In this document: positions 34,801 through 46,733 of the stretch, piece after piece
Layout: every line of letters starts with the position of its first letter
How positions within the stretch are numbered: the stretch's first letter is position 1
Source of the DNA: Ottelia alismoides
Lineage: Eukaryota; Streptophyta; Magnoliopsida; Alismatales; Hydrocharitaceae
Assembly: GCA_037367405.1 (NCBI GenBank)
Contig: JAZKJV010000681.1
Location: forward strand, 620,001 to 684,000
DNA: 64,000 nucleotides
Reading direction: 5' to 3'
Notes under the pieces: model-generated
Seen by the model: the letters and a program-made list of their open reading frames with translations, nothing else
Databases searched by the model: none
Told to the model about the DNA's origin: nothing
Program-made: the position numbers and the translations under genes

Positions 34801-36336
34801 TGTTAATCCAGGAGTTTAATTTGGAGATTAAGGATAAACCTGGAATAAAGAAGTTGTTGCTGATCACCTCTCCCGAATCGAGCAAAACGATCATCCTGAT
34901 ATTGAACCAATCAAGGAGACTTTTCCAGACGAATCGGTTTGTGTCATTGATTCAACCCCATGGTATTCCGACATAGTGAACTATCTTGTCTCCAAGAAGG
35001 TTCCCTATGGTTGGACTAGAAAAATGATTGAACGATTAAAGTCATATTCGAGAAAATACCATTGGGACGATCCTTTCTTTTTTATGAAGGACCGGATTGT
35101 GTCTAGAGAAGATGTATTCCTAAGGAGGAATATCAGAGTGTCCTCACACACTGTCATTCTCTCGAGGCTGGAGGACACCATTCGGGAAAGAGAACCACGC
35201 ACAAGGTACTCCAATGTGGATTTTACTGGCGGACCTTATTTCAGGATGCTAATGACTTTGTACGGTCATGCCCGATTTGTCAAAGAATGGGAGGGACTAT
35301 GGGATATAGGGATGAAATGCCCATGCAACCAATGATTTTCTGTGATGTTTTTGATGCATGGGGGATTGATTTTATGGGTCCCTTTCCCAACAGCAATGGA
35401 TTTGAGTACATCTTGTTAGCGGTGGATTATTTATCAAGATGGGTAGAGGCTATTCCAACCCGAACCGCAGATAGCAAAGTCGTCTGTAAGTTTATCAAAG
35501 ATAACATCATTGCGAGGTTTGGGATACCAAAAGTATTGATTTCTGATGGAGGTAGCCACTTCGTGAACAGGGAGATGAGATCTTTGGCTAAGGAGTACAG
35601 ATTCGAGCGTAGAATAGCCAACCCGTATCATCCACAATCTAATGGCATGGCAGAGGTTTCTAATAGAGAGGTGAAGAGCATTCTCCAGAAGTTGGTTCGT
35701 CCCGATAGGAAGAATTGGTCAACACTGTTGGACCAAGTTCTATGGGCCTATAGGACAGCCTATAAGACTCCACTCGGTACTTCACCTTTTAGCATGATCT
35801 ATGGCAAGCCATGTCATCTTCCTGCAGAATTGATCCACAAATCTGAATGGGCAATCAAAAAGTTGAATTGGAGTTGTCACCTTGGGAAACTATGTCGAGA
35901 CTTAAATCTGAATGAGCTAATTGAAATCCGAAATCGGGCATATGACAACAGTGTGATTTATAAGGACAAGGTCAAGAGATGGCATGATAGACACATTCGA
36001 GAGAAGACCTTTGTCCCTGGACAAAAAGTGAGGTTGTTTAATGCTCGGTTGAAGATTTTTCATAGGAAACTAAGATCAAAATGGACAGGTCCCTACACTG
36101 TCATCGATGTGCATACCAATGGAAGCGTAGATATTGCCGAACTCAAAGAGAATGCACAACCGTTCTCAGTAAATGGACAAATGCTGAAGCCATACATTGA
36201 ATCACCCAAAGAACAAACAGTTCAAGTCGAGGTCATCTATTTCACGCAGAGCAAGGACATTGAAAATCTATCTGATCATTCCCTCCCTCCCTCCCGACCA
36301 CATCGGCCTCCTTGTACAGCTTCTTCTTGTACTTAG
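31890..36336 (+). pseudogene. pol: Pol of element A: PR-RT-RNase H-IN with breaks
   Basis: In frame with gag. Protease: [12 protein letters not shown] at about 32598-32633, with DNG where many aspartic proteases have DSG or DTG; C has the same [47 protein letters not shown] and the active site VFMDDF (FMDD at 34089-34100). RNase [12 protein letters not shown] ... [14 protein letters not shown] ... [28 protein letters not shown] (35269-35280), then the D,D,E motifs [18 protein letters not shown] and GMAEVSNRE, and a C-terminal KWTGPYTV module. Breaks: a 1-bp deletion near 34853, another in the T run at 35073-35083, and TAG at 35104-35106. The C-terminal stop is TAG at 36334-36336. Confidence 0.95.
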
Positions 36337-36641
36337 GCCAAGGCCTAAGTATAGGGGGAGACCGATGCCATCTGTATATACCATTCTTCTCCTGACTCCT
36401 AATCGCTCCATTTCCACCCTCCCTCCGTACTTAGGATAATCAGAACATAGGTATAGGGGGAACCGACATCCACCCGTATATACTCTCCTCAATTCCTGAC
36501 CGCTTTTCTTTTCTTCTTTTTTCTTTTCTTTTTTTTCTTCTTTCTTTTTTCTTTTTTCTCACTCTCTTACGCTTAGCCCGAGCTATGTCTTCTTTACGCT
36601 TTTTGTGCTCTGAGGACACATCACTCGCTAAGTATAGGGGG
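36332..36641 (+). repeat. PPT-like hairpin array of element A
   Basis: Unit 1 (36332-36358): perfect stem CTTAGGCC-AA-GGCCTAAG running into TATAGGGGG. Unit 2 (36430-36460): CTTAGGATAA, loop, CATAGGTATAGGGGG. Unit 3 (36571-36641): a long stem, GCTTAGCCCGAGCTATGTC against GACACATCACTCGCTAAG, followed by TATAGGGGG. Each repeats the sequence of the true polypurine tract at 37819-37834. Confidence 0.9.
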
Positions 36642-37818
36642 TCTGTATATATACTTTGTATATATTTTACCCATATCTCGTACTTTCACGTAAGTCTATA
36701 TGTATTTAAGGGGTGGGTACTAACTTGAAAAAAAAACCCTTGCATAAATTGTCAAAAAAAAATGTCTGCATTTCACGCACCTGCACTCCATCCAACATCA
36801 CATGCATTTGCATCTGTGAAAAGTCATTGGGTTCTGAACCGAGTTATGAGCCGAAACCGAGAGTGGTCTGGACTTGACCTTAATCCACCTAATTTTCAGA
36901 GGAACTTCACCGAGAAATAGGATTTTAAGAGCTTCAGGTCTTTTTGACTTAATTCCTTAAGTTCCACATGACAATGCACAGCGTTTGACTCTTAGTGTCT
37001 AACCTGGTCTCTTCATTCTGGGTACAACTCTGGAATAGGGAATTAATTCGCACTCTCGCACTATGCACTTAGCTCAACCCAGACGGGATGTTGGAAGACT
37101 GTGTGAGTCTCTGTTCTTGTAGCGTGGAAATCTAAAGACCGGAGTACGGGTTGAAATAAAGCTTCGGAAAAGGGATGGACGGCTGGGAACAATTTTTTCT
37201 AAGACCCCAAAAAATGTACAGAACAAAAAGATTCTATATCCATAGGGGCACAACAAGATCCAAGCAGAACCACCAAAAACCAAATAAAAATCCGACCAAA
37301 AAGGTCCAAGCTTCAGAACCTGCAGATCTTGGTGGAGACTTGGCTACACTGGCCATCTTCACAAGGAGAGGTGACTACACTGGCCACCCTCCAGTTCTTT
37401 TCTCTTTCTTCTATCTTCTCCCTCATTCGATTGTGAACACAACACGACAGACCTTAGAAGGAAATACCTGACTCCCCGAGGACGAGTTACTGGAGAGGAG
37501 AGGAACATGGTAGTCTGGCATTCTGGATGGGAAGAGCTAAAACCCTTCACACACATGAGTCGGTTATTCAATGTTCATAGGGTATACTTTGGGAAGAGGA
37601 TTGATCTAAGATGACTTCTGAGCCGAAATTGTGACAATGATGTGTAGAACTTGAGGGTTGTTGATTTTAAAATTCTAAGTCTCACAGAAGTTCCGACACA
37701 TTATTAATCCAAAGGTCGAGTTTAGTCTCACTCTCACCTTCAGTTCATGGTCTTGGTATGGAACCCAGTCTCATTTCACTTCATGGCATTTCTTTTTGAT
37801 GCTCAGGGACGAGCATGG
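36337..37818 (+). other. 3' untranslated region of element A
   Basis: 1.5 kb with no env-like or other coding frame. It begins with the hairpin array, then a long T/C-rich run (36498-36560). A later section near 37330-37390 has the repeated word CTACACTGGCCA, related to the 3' UTR of element D (about 59480-59520). Confidence 0.8.
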
Positions 37819-37834
37819 TTTAAGTATAGGGGGA
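37819..37834 (+). promoter_or_regulatory. Polypurine tract of element A
   Basis: TTTAAGTATAGGGGGA abuts the 3' LTR. By position and composition it is the plus-strand primer site. Confidence 0.9.
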
Positions 37835-40800
37835 TGATGAATCTCGGATTCATCACTCTAAGTCTCATTAATTAAGCTCAAGTCCCTCAAAATCAATTGC
37901 ATTTCTGCATTTATTTCACATGATTAGCATTCAGGCATGATTTCGTAAGAATCGCATTTTAGCATTAATTTATGCATAAAATAAGAAGCCAAAAATCCAA
38001 GCCAAAAATGACCTGTAAATAGCCTAAACTTCCCCTATTTTTAACTCCTTCATGCTAACACCGAATACCACAAACCCACATCCACTGTGTACACATCACT
38101 AACAAGAATAAATAAAAAATACAAAAAAATAATTAACCCTGGTAAATGGACCAAAAACCCAAACCCTAGTTTCAGGATTTTCGGACTAAAAGCCACATAT
38201 CTTCCCCATCCAGTGTCTGATTTGATCCTACTCACTTTTGAACTAATGCACATTCAATTACCTTCAAAACAAGACCAAGTTCAAGTAAATCGGAGCTCGT
38301 ATGTAAAAGTTGGGTATTGGGCCTCTTTTGTACATTGTATTTTTTTCGCGGCTTTTGACCTTGTATTTTATGTACTTATTTTCTTCATTAATAAAAATCC
38401 AAAAAAATAGAATTAGGTGTCTTTTATTTATCTTTGAGTTTTCCAGATTTTTTCGGTTTTTTATCTTGTTTTAAAAATGACAAAAAAATTAGAAAACCCA
38501 AAAATCTAGGTATTCTATGTACATGGGATATCCCAAAAATTCACTTTTCACATTTGACCGAATTTGGCTTTGATGTCTTCATAAAAGTTGTAGATCTCGT
38601 CGAGACGAGCATTTTTCATGAAGGAACCTTTTCGATCCGAGGTCATTTGCTATTTTTTTATCGAATTTACAAGAGGTTTTATTTTCGGATTTTTCTGGAG
38701 GTGACACGTGGCAGCCCCAGAGGCCGCCACGTGTCATTGATTTTTGGCCTTTTTAACTTTCGTTTTTTATAAAAAAAATTAATTAAATTAAATCGCCCGC
38801 ACGTGCAATGCACGTGCCACCCTCGCACGCGCACTGCACGTGCGCCCTCTTCTCAACATCTCTTGCCACGTGGCATTCGCGTGGCTGTTCGATCTTGTTT
38901 GATCGAACGGCCCGAGTACGTCGTCCTCCTCCGGACCCGTCTCCCCCAATGTCGCAACGGATCGCCCGCACCATAACCTCCGCCGCAAATCGCGGCCTTC
39001 AACGACGCTACCCAACCACCTCTCCACCGCCCTTTGACCGCGCCGATGACCCTAACCACCTCTGTTATCTTCGCCAACCATCTCTCACCGGCCACCTCCC
39101 TCTCTCTCTATAAAAGAACCCCGACCGCCCCCAGTCCAGGGCATCCGCCGACCTCCGCCCAGGGAATCGTTGAGGTGGTGACAGCCCTCCCACTCCTACT
39201 CCGGCGAGATCCAAGCTCCCCGAGCTTGTCGCAGCAAGCGGCTCCACCCCCGCCTCGGCTGCTCGCTCCGGCACCGCCGTTGAGCCCTTCCTGGTTACCT
39301 CTCTTTCTCTCTCTTTCTCTTTCTCTCTCTCTCTCTCTACATCTCTCTCTCGCTCCACCTCTGTCGCTCCGCTCGGAGCCGTGCTCATCTTCCCCATTCC
39401 GACTCCATCGCTACCCACCACTACTCCGTCGAACGCCCTCTCCCCTTCGCCTTCGACCGGTCAGGAGTCGAGCCCCCACAACACCGTCGCCGACCGCCAA
39501 ACAACAAATGCTTCATCGCCTCCAGCAGCGCCTCGGTCATCTTCCACGACTTCGCCTCTTCGCCGCCTTCGCTTCCGCCTGAAGCTCCTCCGACATCGCC
39601 AACGACCACCGCGCGCCTCCAGCCGACTTTGCCATCGCCGCCGACTTCGCCCTCTGCACCGACGCCCGCCGGTCGTGTGTCGGCCATTGGGTCCACTGCA
39701 GACCTCCGCCACGCTTCCAGCAGCCTCGTCTCCACTTCGCCGGCCGCCCACGACCTCATCTCCGCCATCTCCCTCGCCTCGGCTGGCCTCAGTCTCGCCA
39801 TCGCCTCCGCCTCGCCGTCGGGCTCTGAGTCCGAGGCCCTCCCACGTGAGGCGCACGTGCGGAGGGAACGCCACGTCAGGCTTACGTCACCTAGGTCACG
39901 TGCGTTACACGTGACCGTGGGATAATTGCAGACAGACCCCCCAAATCTCCGCCGATTTGCGCTAAAGTCCAAAACCACAAGAGCACGTGCTTTGCACGTG
40001 CTACGGTGGGAAAATTGCATCAGAGGGCTCAGGATTATCGGTAATTACCATTAGGCCCTTCCAGAGTATTTTTTTATTATTTAGCTTATTTATTCCTTGC
40101 AGACAGACCCGTATGTTCTCCTTCACTTTTGCACCTCTTTTAGACATCATTTTATTTATTTAAAAATAACACTATATTCCACATATAATTCTCTACATTT
40201 TGACATGCTGTGGACATTTTTGTGATTTACGATTGATTAATAAATAATTGTTTTGTGGAAATTAGAATATTTTGCCCAATCTGTGCTTTAAAATTCATAG
40301 TTATTTAACCGTTGCTCTAAAAATCCCCGAAAAATCATATATTGTAGAGATTACTTTGATTAACATTGTGCCCAAAAATCTTTGCATTTGCATGCATAAA
40401 TTGATCTGTAAAAATCATTTAGGATATTTCATTATTTGATTTCTAATAGATATTCAACCCCACATTTTCAAGGTTTAGGATTTTTCTAGGATCCATCACC
40501 TAGTGATAGATTTTAGATAATTTTATTCTTGAAAATAAATAGGTTTAATATTTATTATAATTAAATATTGAAAATTAATTTGTTTGCACTTAGAAATTCA
40601 TAAAAATTCATATTGCATCTAAAAATTCCAAAAAAAATTACCGCGCACTCATTTCATCGTCATTTACATTGTGGCTAAGTTTCGTATTTTTCGGACATCG
40701 TTTGATTGAAATTTACATTTTTGTCCCTAAAATAAGCCGAACTTGCACTTTGCATCTCATATTGCATTGAAAAATCCAAAAAAAAAGACCGCCTTGAAAA

Positions 40801-41031
40801 CCGAACTCAAAATTGGATAGAGACAACTCTAGGTTGTTCCTTTGCCTTCTTGTGATCGACCTTGGGACTTGCCCAAGTAAAATAAACATAAAAACCACTT
40901 GATTAAATTTGATTAAAAATTGTGGTTATTTCTTGACTGTTTCCGATCGCCTCCTACAACGAACGACTTTAAGTATTTTCACGAACGAGCATTAAAAATA
41001 CATTCTTAACGTGGCTTTTACGGACTCGTCA
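37835..41031 (+). repeat. 3' LTR of element A (3197 bp)
   Basis: Same length as the 5' LTR, with scattered substitutions and a few compensating indels. It contains hairpin 1 (38583-38616), CACGTG clusters, hairpin 2, the TATA box (39109-39116) and the U5 box (about 40834-40881). It ends CGGACTCGTCA, then GCCAC of the target duplication. Confidence 0.95.
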
Positions 41032-41036
41032 GCCAC

Positions 41037-44000
41037 CCACTTGGAGTCAGAAATAGGATATATAAACCCTGCTTTGCACCATTTCTCAATCTCTTTCTTC
41101 ACTACTTCCCGTAGATTGGGGTTAAGTCTCCTTTGAAATTCACGTGAAGGTCTCGCAATATCCTTAGTAAAAATGTGGTGCGAGCAGAGAGCGGGGTTGA
41201 TCCCCACGAGATCTAACACTGTCCAGCCTATTGCATTGCGATTCCTCTCTAAGACTTCTAAAAACCTAGACTCATGTTCAAAAGTCAAGTTGAGCTAATG
41301 ATGACATGAGATCTCTCTTTGTGTCCCGCAAGAAAGGCGTACTTGAGTGTAGGAGGTAGTGATTTCAGTTCTGGCAATGTGGTATCATCAAACAAATATG
41401 GCTGAACTGAATCTGAATCTTGTTCCGTGATGCATGAAGGTGGGCTAAGCTGAGTAGGACTCTCCACCAAATCAGAAGTATCGGGAGTCGGATCGTCAAA
41501 AATATCCAAACAATCGGCAAAAGAAACGTCCGACTCGTCGTCTATGTCCCATGATTATTCTGAAGAGGATGGAACTGATAGATCTAGATGGATTTCTATG
41601 TCATCATAGGAATATGTAGATGCATTTCTAACAAGATCAGACAACACCTGGCAAACTGCATCATCCACTATTTCCTTTCCAGATGAAAGGGTCTCGCTCT
41701 GTCCTGAAGAAATCTGTCCCCAAATCCCAACTGTGCTAATCATTATGCAATCTGCCTCTGAAGATGAGTACTCTGTGCTACTCTCTGAATCGGGTCGTTG
41801 ACACTTCGTTTGCTTCATCTCAAGGTTCACTTCTCCGCCTGGAGAATGGAACTTCATCATTCCCGTACCATAATCGAAAGATGTGCCTGCGCTCCTAAGG
41901 AAGGGCCCGAGAATAATCTGAGATTCTCTCCAATGATTGGGGGTCTCCATGTCCAAGACGGTAAAGTCAACCTGATAGTTCTGCCCCTCAATCAAGATAA
42001 CTACATTCTTCACTTCTCCCTTAGGTCTCTTCACTGTCACTGAACGATCTGCGAATTGGAGTAAAGTTCTAGATTTACGAAGTGGTCCCAACTCCAATTT
42101 CTGATATAAGGCTAAGGGAAGTAAGTTGATCGAAGAACCGTTATCTAAGAGTGTGCATACAAACGCAATATCGTCAATACGACTCTCCACATAGTGAGCA
42201 CCCATGTCTCTCTTTTTCCTTGGCAATGTAAGTTGTGGCTACTGAAAAGACACGTGTCTTTATATTTTGGTTCTCTTTCTTCCTGCTAACCCTTGTAGGT
42301 GTGCATCGCACCTTCAGGTACTTCTGGAATGCATGATGGTTAGCCACATACTCATCAAATGGCACCTTTACAGTGATATTTTCTTTACAAAACCGTGCCA
42401 TATTGGGGTCATCTTTCTGAATCTTTTTTATGCGCTTTCCTGCTATAAGAGCACGGGGGAAAGGGATTGAAGATAGGGAAACAGAAGATGAAGAGTCTGA
42501 ATCATGAACTGATAGATCATTCTTGGCATTAACGGAAATAGAGTTCTTCATACATGAATCTCTTTGATGCAACATGGAATCAAAATCAAAACTATCTACT
42601 ACAAGTTGTGGAATAGAAGCTGGAGTGGTATCCGCCACAACCGGAGATGCAAAGTCATCCGTAGACTCAGAAGAATATCCATGCTGCCGATGCTGCATAC
42701 GTGCTCTCCTCCTCCTCTCAACTCCTTGAGTAGAAATCCTCGAATGATGATGATGGGGCTCTGGAATATGATGTCTCTCCTCCTCGTCCTTCGAAGACTC
42801 CTCAGGTAGAGCTCCTGAGATGTCCCTCCTTGTGTCCCTTGCCCGGTCAGGTACGATCACGGTACTTCCGCTCATGGGTGACATATGATTAGCCTTGTCA
42901 CACGAAAGAATCTCATGTTCAGATCTAGGAGATGCTGAATAGTATACCTGGCCAAAGTGCTGCTGAGAACTAGATCGGTTCAGGCTATTGGGGTTAGCCT
43001 GAACTTGGGTTGGGATCGAGGTAGAGGGAGCAGTCTGCTCGTCTCGCCATCTGGACAGGCAGTTGACATCCACGCGTAAGTCATGAATTTCATTCATGTA
43101 GGAACGGAGCTCGTCGAGTATCTGCTGCTGAATGTCTACGGGACCAGACGAAGAAGGAAGTGGATAAGATTGGGAAGAAGAACGGGAAGACTGGCCCTGT
43201 TGTCCAAGGTACTGCCTCTGCTGTTGCTGCTAGGGTTGCGGGCCCTGCTGGCCCACCTGATAATGGCCCTGTTGACCATACTGCTGGTACTGCTGCCACT
43301 GCTGCTGGGGTGGCTGGAATCCAGGGCTATGCTGTGAAGGAGGTGGTGCGGAGGTGAATGCGGTGTTGTGAAAGATCGGAGGATGCTGATAGGTTTGTCG
43401 GTCTCCCGTACTTCCCTGTCTGGCAGGGTCCTGAGTATACCATACTCCATTCACCTCCCAAACCGGTGGAGGCTCCTCCTGAACTGTCTCTACTAATGGA
43501 GGTGGTTGCTGGAAAGAGTGGGCATAGGACTGGTCCTGCTCCCACAGCTGGGTTTGCCCTGACACCAACTGCTCCTGAACATGGTGAACTTGGTAAACGG
43601 GAGCAGCGGGTGCAGTCACGGCGGGTATCCTTATCTTAGATACCTTTTCAGTCAACTCCTCCATCTATTTTGGAAGTTTGGAGACACTCCGGACTAACTC
43701 ATCAATCCTCCTGTCGATTTTCTCGACTACTGTAAGCTTGTCCGCAAGGAGTCCCATGCTAGGGATCACGTCCTGAGAGAGATCGACTACAGCTGATTTT
43801 CCCCCTCCAGATGAGAGTGAACTGGGGGATGGTGTATAGGCCCTGCTGGCCATCTGTGAGCGGCTAGTTTCAGCCATCTTCTCGAATACCTTCCAGACAG
43901 TATCCACTCCTCGTGATGTATAGCTGCCTCCACAGGAAGCACTCACTAAGCTCTGCATCTCAGGGTTGAGACCTGTAAAGAACGACTGGACCAAAATATT

Positions 44001-44888
44001 GTCATCTAGTCCATGACAGGGACACTTCTATAGGATGTCCTTGAATCTTTCCCAAGCATCACAAAAGGCTTCATGGGGTAATTGGGAAAAACTTGTGATT
44101 CGTGTCCTCATCATGTTAGTTCTACTCAACAGGTAGAACTTCTTCAGAAATAGGTCCTTGAACTGGGCATAAGTGGTGACTGCAACTCCAAGATTTTTCA
44201 CCTAGTAGTCGGCATTTCCACCCAAGGCAAATGGAAGGGCTTTGAGCCTAATATAATCCTAGCTAACATTATAATGTTTGAGGTTGGCACAGATGAGCTC
44301 AAAGTCCCTTAGGAATGCATATGGCTCCTCAGAAGCATTCCCATCAAAATACGGCAGCAGGTTCAGAAAGTGCGGCTTCAACTCAAAATCAACATTAGTT
44401 TCGACTGGACTCAAATAGTTACGAATTCGGTATTATCCAGGGTTATTTGCCGCATCCATTGGTGGTTCGACCCCAACATTTAGCTGTCCTAACTGAGCTC
44501 TGAGTAATGCGTGTTGCTGCTCAAATGCAGCTAATTTGGCAAGTACCATTCTCAGCGGGTCTTCATGGTTCTCTTCTTCCTCTTCTTTCTTCTTTGGAGG
44601 CATTTTTCTAGTATCGTCTTTAAGTCCTAAATCAGCAAGGTGTTCTTGATTAGAAGAGGATTTATGAATCAAGATATTCTCACCGAGGTGAAGGTCTTCC
44701 TCGGTGAGGTGGGAAGAGAGAAAGGGAATGGTTTGAGAGTAACCATCCCGAGAGTGGGTGATCCTGGGCTCAAGAGGGTCATGAGTCCAGGGTGGTCCAA
44801 GTTGCGCCTGGACCTTTGAAGACGTACTTCTTGGAGGGTTCAACGAGAGGTTCGCAAAGTCCGAATAAATATCCCTCCAATCGGTCAT
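41037..44888 (-). pseudogene. Element C gag, protease and start of RT
   Basis: The minus strand begins with MTDWRDIYSDFANLSLN at 44888. It then has MPPKKKEEEEENHEDPL, the gag domain (AWERFKDIL.KCPCHGLDDN, FFTGLNPEMQSLVSASCGG), a proline/glutamine-rich tail and the gag-pol junction (QQHFGQVYYSAS). Protease ([16 protein letters not shown] near 42130) and the RT N-terminal part ([22 protein letters not shown]) follow, where A inserted. Stops include TAA or TAG in place of Gln or Trp codons near 44431, 44205 and 44030, and a TAG at 43665. At least two frameshifts occur (near 42210 and 41290). The gag-pol junction has CAG where A has TAG. Confidence 0.92.
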
Positions 44889-46339
44889 CTTCGATGTCAA
44901 AAGAACCGATTAGAACACAATATTCAATGAGGTACTAGTTCTACGTTGCACGTAAATGTGTGGAGTAAACTCATTCAATACAAACACAATTCAGACCCTC
45001 AATTTCACCAACTCAACACGTGTTGACCGTATGAGTTTGGCCGAATTATCTGGTCAATTTTAGTTGGTGATAAATGCAATCTTGGAAAGATTAACGAGCT
45101 GTTAGGTGCCTGTATTTTCCTACAGACTGGCCCGCTTCTTACGACTAGTTTGACCTACTTTCAACCAGTATAGGAGTAAGTATGGACCGTATAAATACGG
45201 CTACCCGTTCATTGAGGACTAAGACGTCCTCTAAACCTCCCACTCTGCTAAGGAAATCTAGACCGTTTACCGGCTACCCGTAGATCCTTACTGAAGAGTA
45301 GCTAATCGCCTAAAAATAAAGAACCAGTAGTAAGTAAGAAATCCTGGCTTGGCTCTATCCTAGGATCATCTCTCTCTCACTTGCAAGTAAAACAAACAAT
45401 GAGGTTTTTATGCATCCGTGAACATGGGTTCTTTTTATTCCAATTTTTTAAATAGAACTGCTCAATTCAGTCCCAATTTTAGAGTTAGGTTATCACTTGA
45501 AATTTATCTGAACGCACAAACACGTCTACTGTTCAGTCCCAATTTCCTTTTTAATCTTAAGTTGTAAAACAAGAGGGAAATCGAAAATCAGAATGCAAAT
45601 GAGAAACTATGATGCATGCTCAGAAGAGGGTATACTTACAATGAATCCCAGCACTCTCCGTGTGTTATGCAAAACTGAATTTGTAAATTTTACAATTAAT
45701 GCATGCAGATCGAGAAAACCACACCTAAATAATATACTATTAGCGGGGAAGAATTGATTGAATTTGAGCTAAGTAGTACGTATCTATGATTGTCTCATTA
45801 TGAATCTTATAAGATATGTGGATCTTCTAAGATATGTGTGGCCTAAATTACGATGGGCACAAATAAATTTGATTCTATACTACCGTGTGCCTAATCCTTA
45901 AATTCTCCACTCAAGTCGAGCCCCACCCTCACCGGAGAGTGAAATAGGTCTCGACACAACACAAAAAAATGTCCAAGTTTCTTTGCATGTGCGAGCTCTC
46001 AAACAAGAGCTGCTGTAAATGAGCAAACTAGCTAAATAATTACAACACGATAATTACAAAAATTTATAAACTCTCTCAAAAATAAATTGATTTTCTTGCT
46101 CTTCAGCAGTCGACGCGCGTCACGTCCGTCGACCTCCGATGTACTCCAAGTCCACCGGGCCCTCGTAAGAAAAAAAATAAAATTTATATTAGAGAGATCA
46201 AAAATAAAATATATACAAAAATATGAAGAGAAATAATTAAGAAGAAAATGGATAAATACAAAGTGGCTCGGGGGTCAGACTACCCGAGTGAATGAAAATC
46301 TAAATCAAAATTTTTAAATTAATCCCTAAGCCATTTGCC
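44889..46339 (-). other. Untranslated leader of element C
   Basis: 1.45 kb between gag and the primer site without a coding frame. It contains the near-palindrome CACCCTCACCGGAGAGTG at 45924-45941, homologous to the A leader palindrome. Confidence 0.75.
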
Positions 46340-46357
46340 TCCCCGACAACAGTGTCA
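46340..46357 (-). promoter_or_regulatory. Degraded primer binding site of element C
   Basis: The minus strand reads TGACACTGTTGTCGGGGA two bases inside the LTR, which differs from the tRNA-Asp complement at four positions, all transitions. This confirms minus orientation and age. Confidence 0.85.
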
Positions 46358-46359
46358 TC

Positions 46360-46728
46360 TGACGAATCGCTAAATACGTGTTTTAATTTGGGCACGTTGT
46401 AGTACATGTACTTAGCGATTCAGTCAGAACCGAGAGAAAATCTTCGTGAAGAGTGTCTCAGCTTAATTTATATCCCGGGCAAGTCCGGGGTCGAACACAG
46501 GGAGGCAAAGGAACAACTTTGGGGTTAATTCGAAAATTAAGATCTAGATTTTTAGTGAGGATTTTTTGTTGTTAATTTATTTTGTAAAATCTAATATACA
46601 ATAATTAATATGTTTTATTTACATGAGTCATTTTGTTAATTTATTGATTTTATATACATTTATTTGGGATTTTGCTCAGAGATTTTGCTAAGATCAAGAT
46701 ATTGAGACGATGAATCGTGGATTCATCA
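46360..46728 (-). repeat. 5' LTR of element C (369 bp)
   Basis: Partner of 12311-12679, same length, with about 21 differences by eye. Ends are TGACGAATCG and GATTCATCA on the plus strand, followed by GTTAC of the target duplication. A TATA-like TTTTATATA (46648-46656, reverse) could be the promoter. Confidence 0.95.
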
Positions 46729-46733
46729 GTTAC

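Larger units (their letters stand above)
25631..41031 (+). mobile_element. Athila-type Ty3/gypsy element A, structurally complete
   Basis: This 15401-bp plus-strand element has two 3197-bp LTRs and the target duplication GCCAC at 25626-25630 and 41032-41036. Order: 5' LTR, tRNA-Asp primer site, 1.2-kb leader, gag, PR-RT-RNase H-IN, 1.5-kb 3' UTR with hairpin array, polypurine tract, 3' LTR. It is inserted in the RT of element C in opposite orientation; the C sequence reads SKWVAPLH across the join. No env-like gene or chromodomain is present. Two stops and two 1-bp deletions in gag-pol indicate an inactive but fairly young copy. Confidence 0.97.
12311..46728 (-). mobile_element. Athila-type Ty3/gypsy element C (host of two insertions)
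   Basis: This is a minus-strand LTR retrotransposon with two 369-bp LTRs (12311-12679 and 46360-46728) and the 5-bp target duplication GTTAC at 12306-12310 and 46729-46733. Removing inserts B and A and their duplicated target bases leaves about 10.5 kb. Order in its own direction: 5' LTR, degraded tRNA-Asp primer site, leader, gag, PR, RT, RNase H, IN, 3' UTR with hairpin array, polypurine tract, 3' LTR. Gag-pol is broken by many stops, at least two frameshifts and two lost catalytic aspartates, so C is dead. About 21 differences between its LTRs (counted by eye) fit C being older than A and B. Confidence 0.95.

Noticed and set aside
36337..37818. env-like gene between pol and the 3' LTR, as in some Athila elements
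   Set aside because: Only short overlapping frames without signal peptide, membrane segment or conserved counterpart in C and D.
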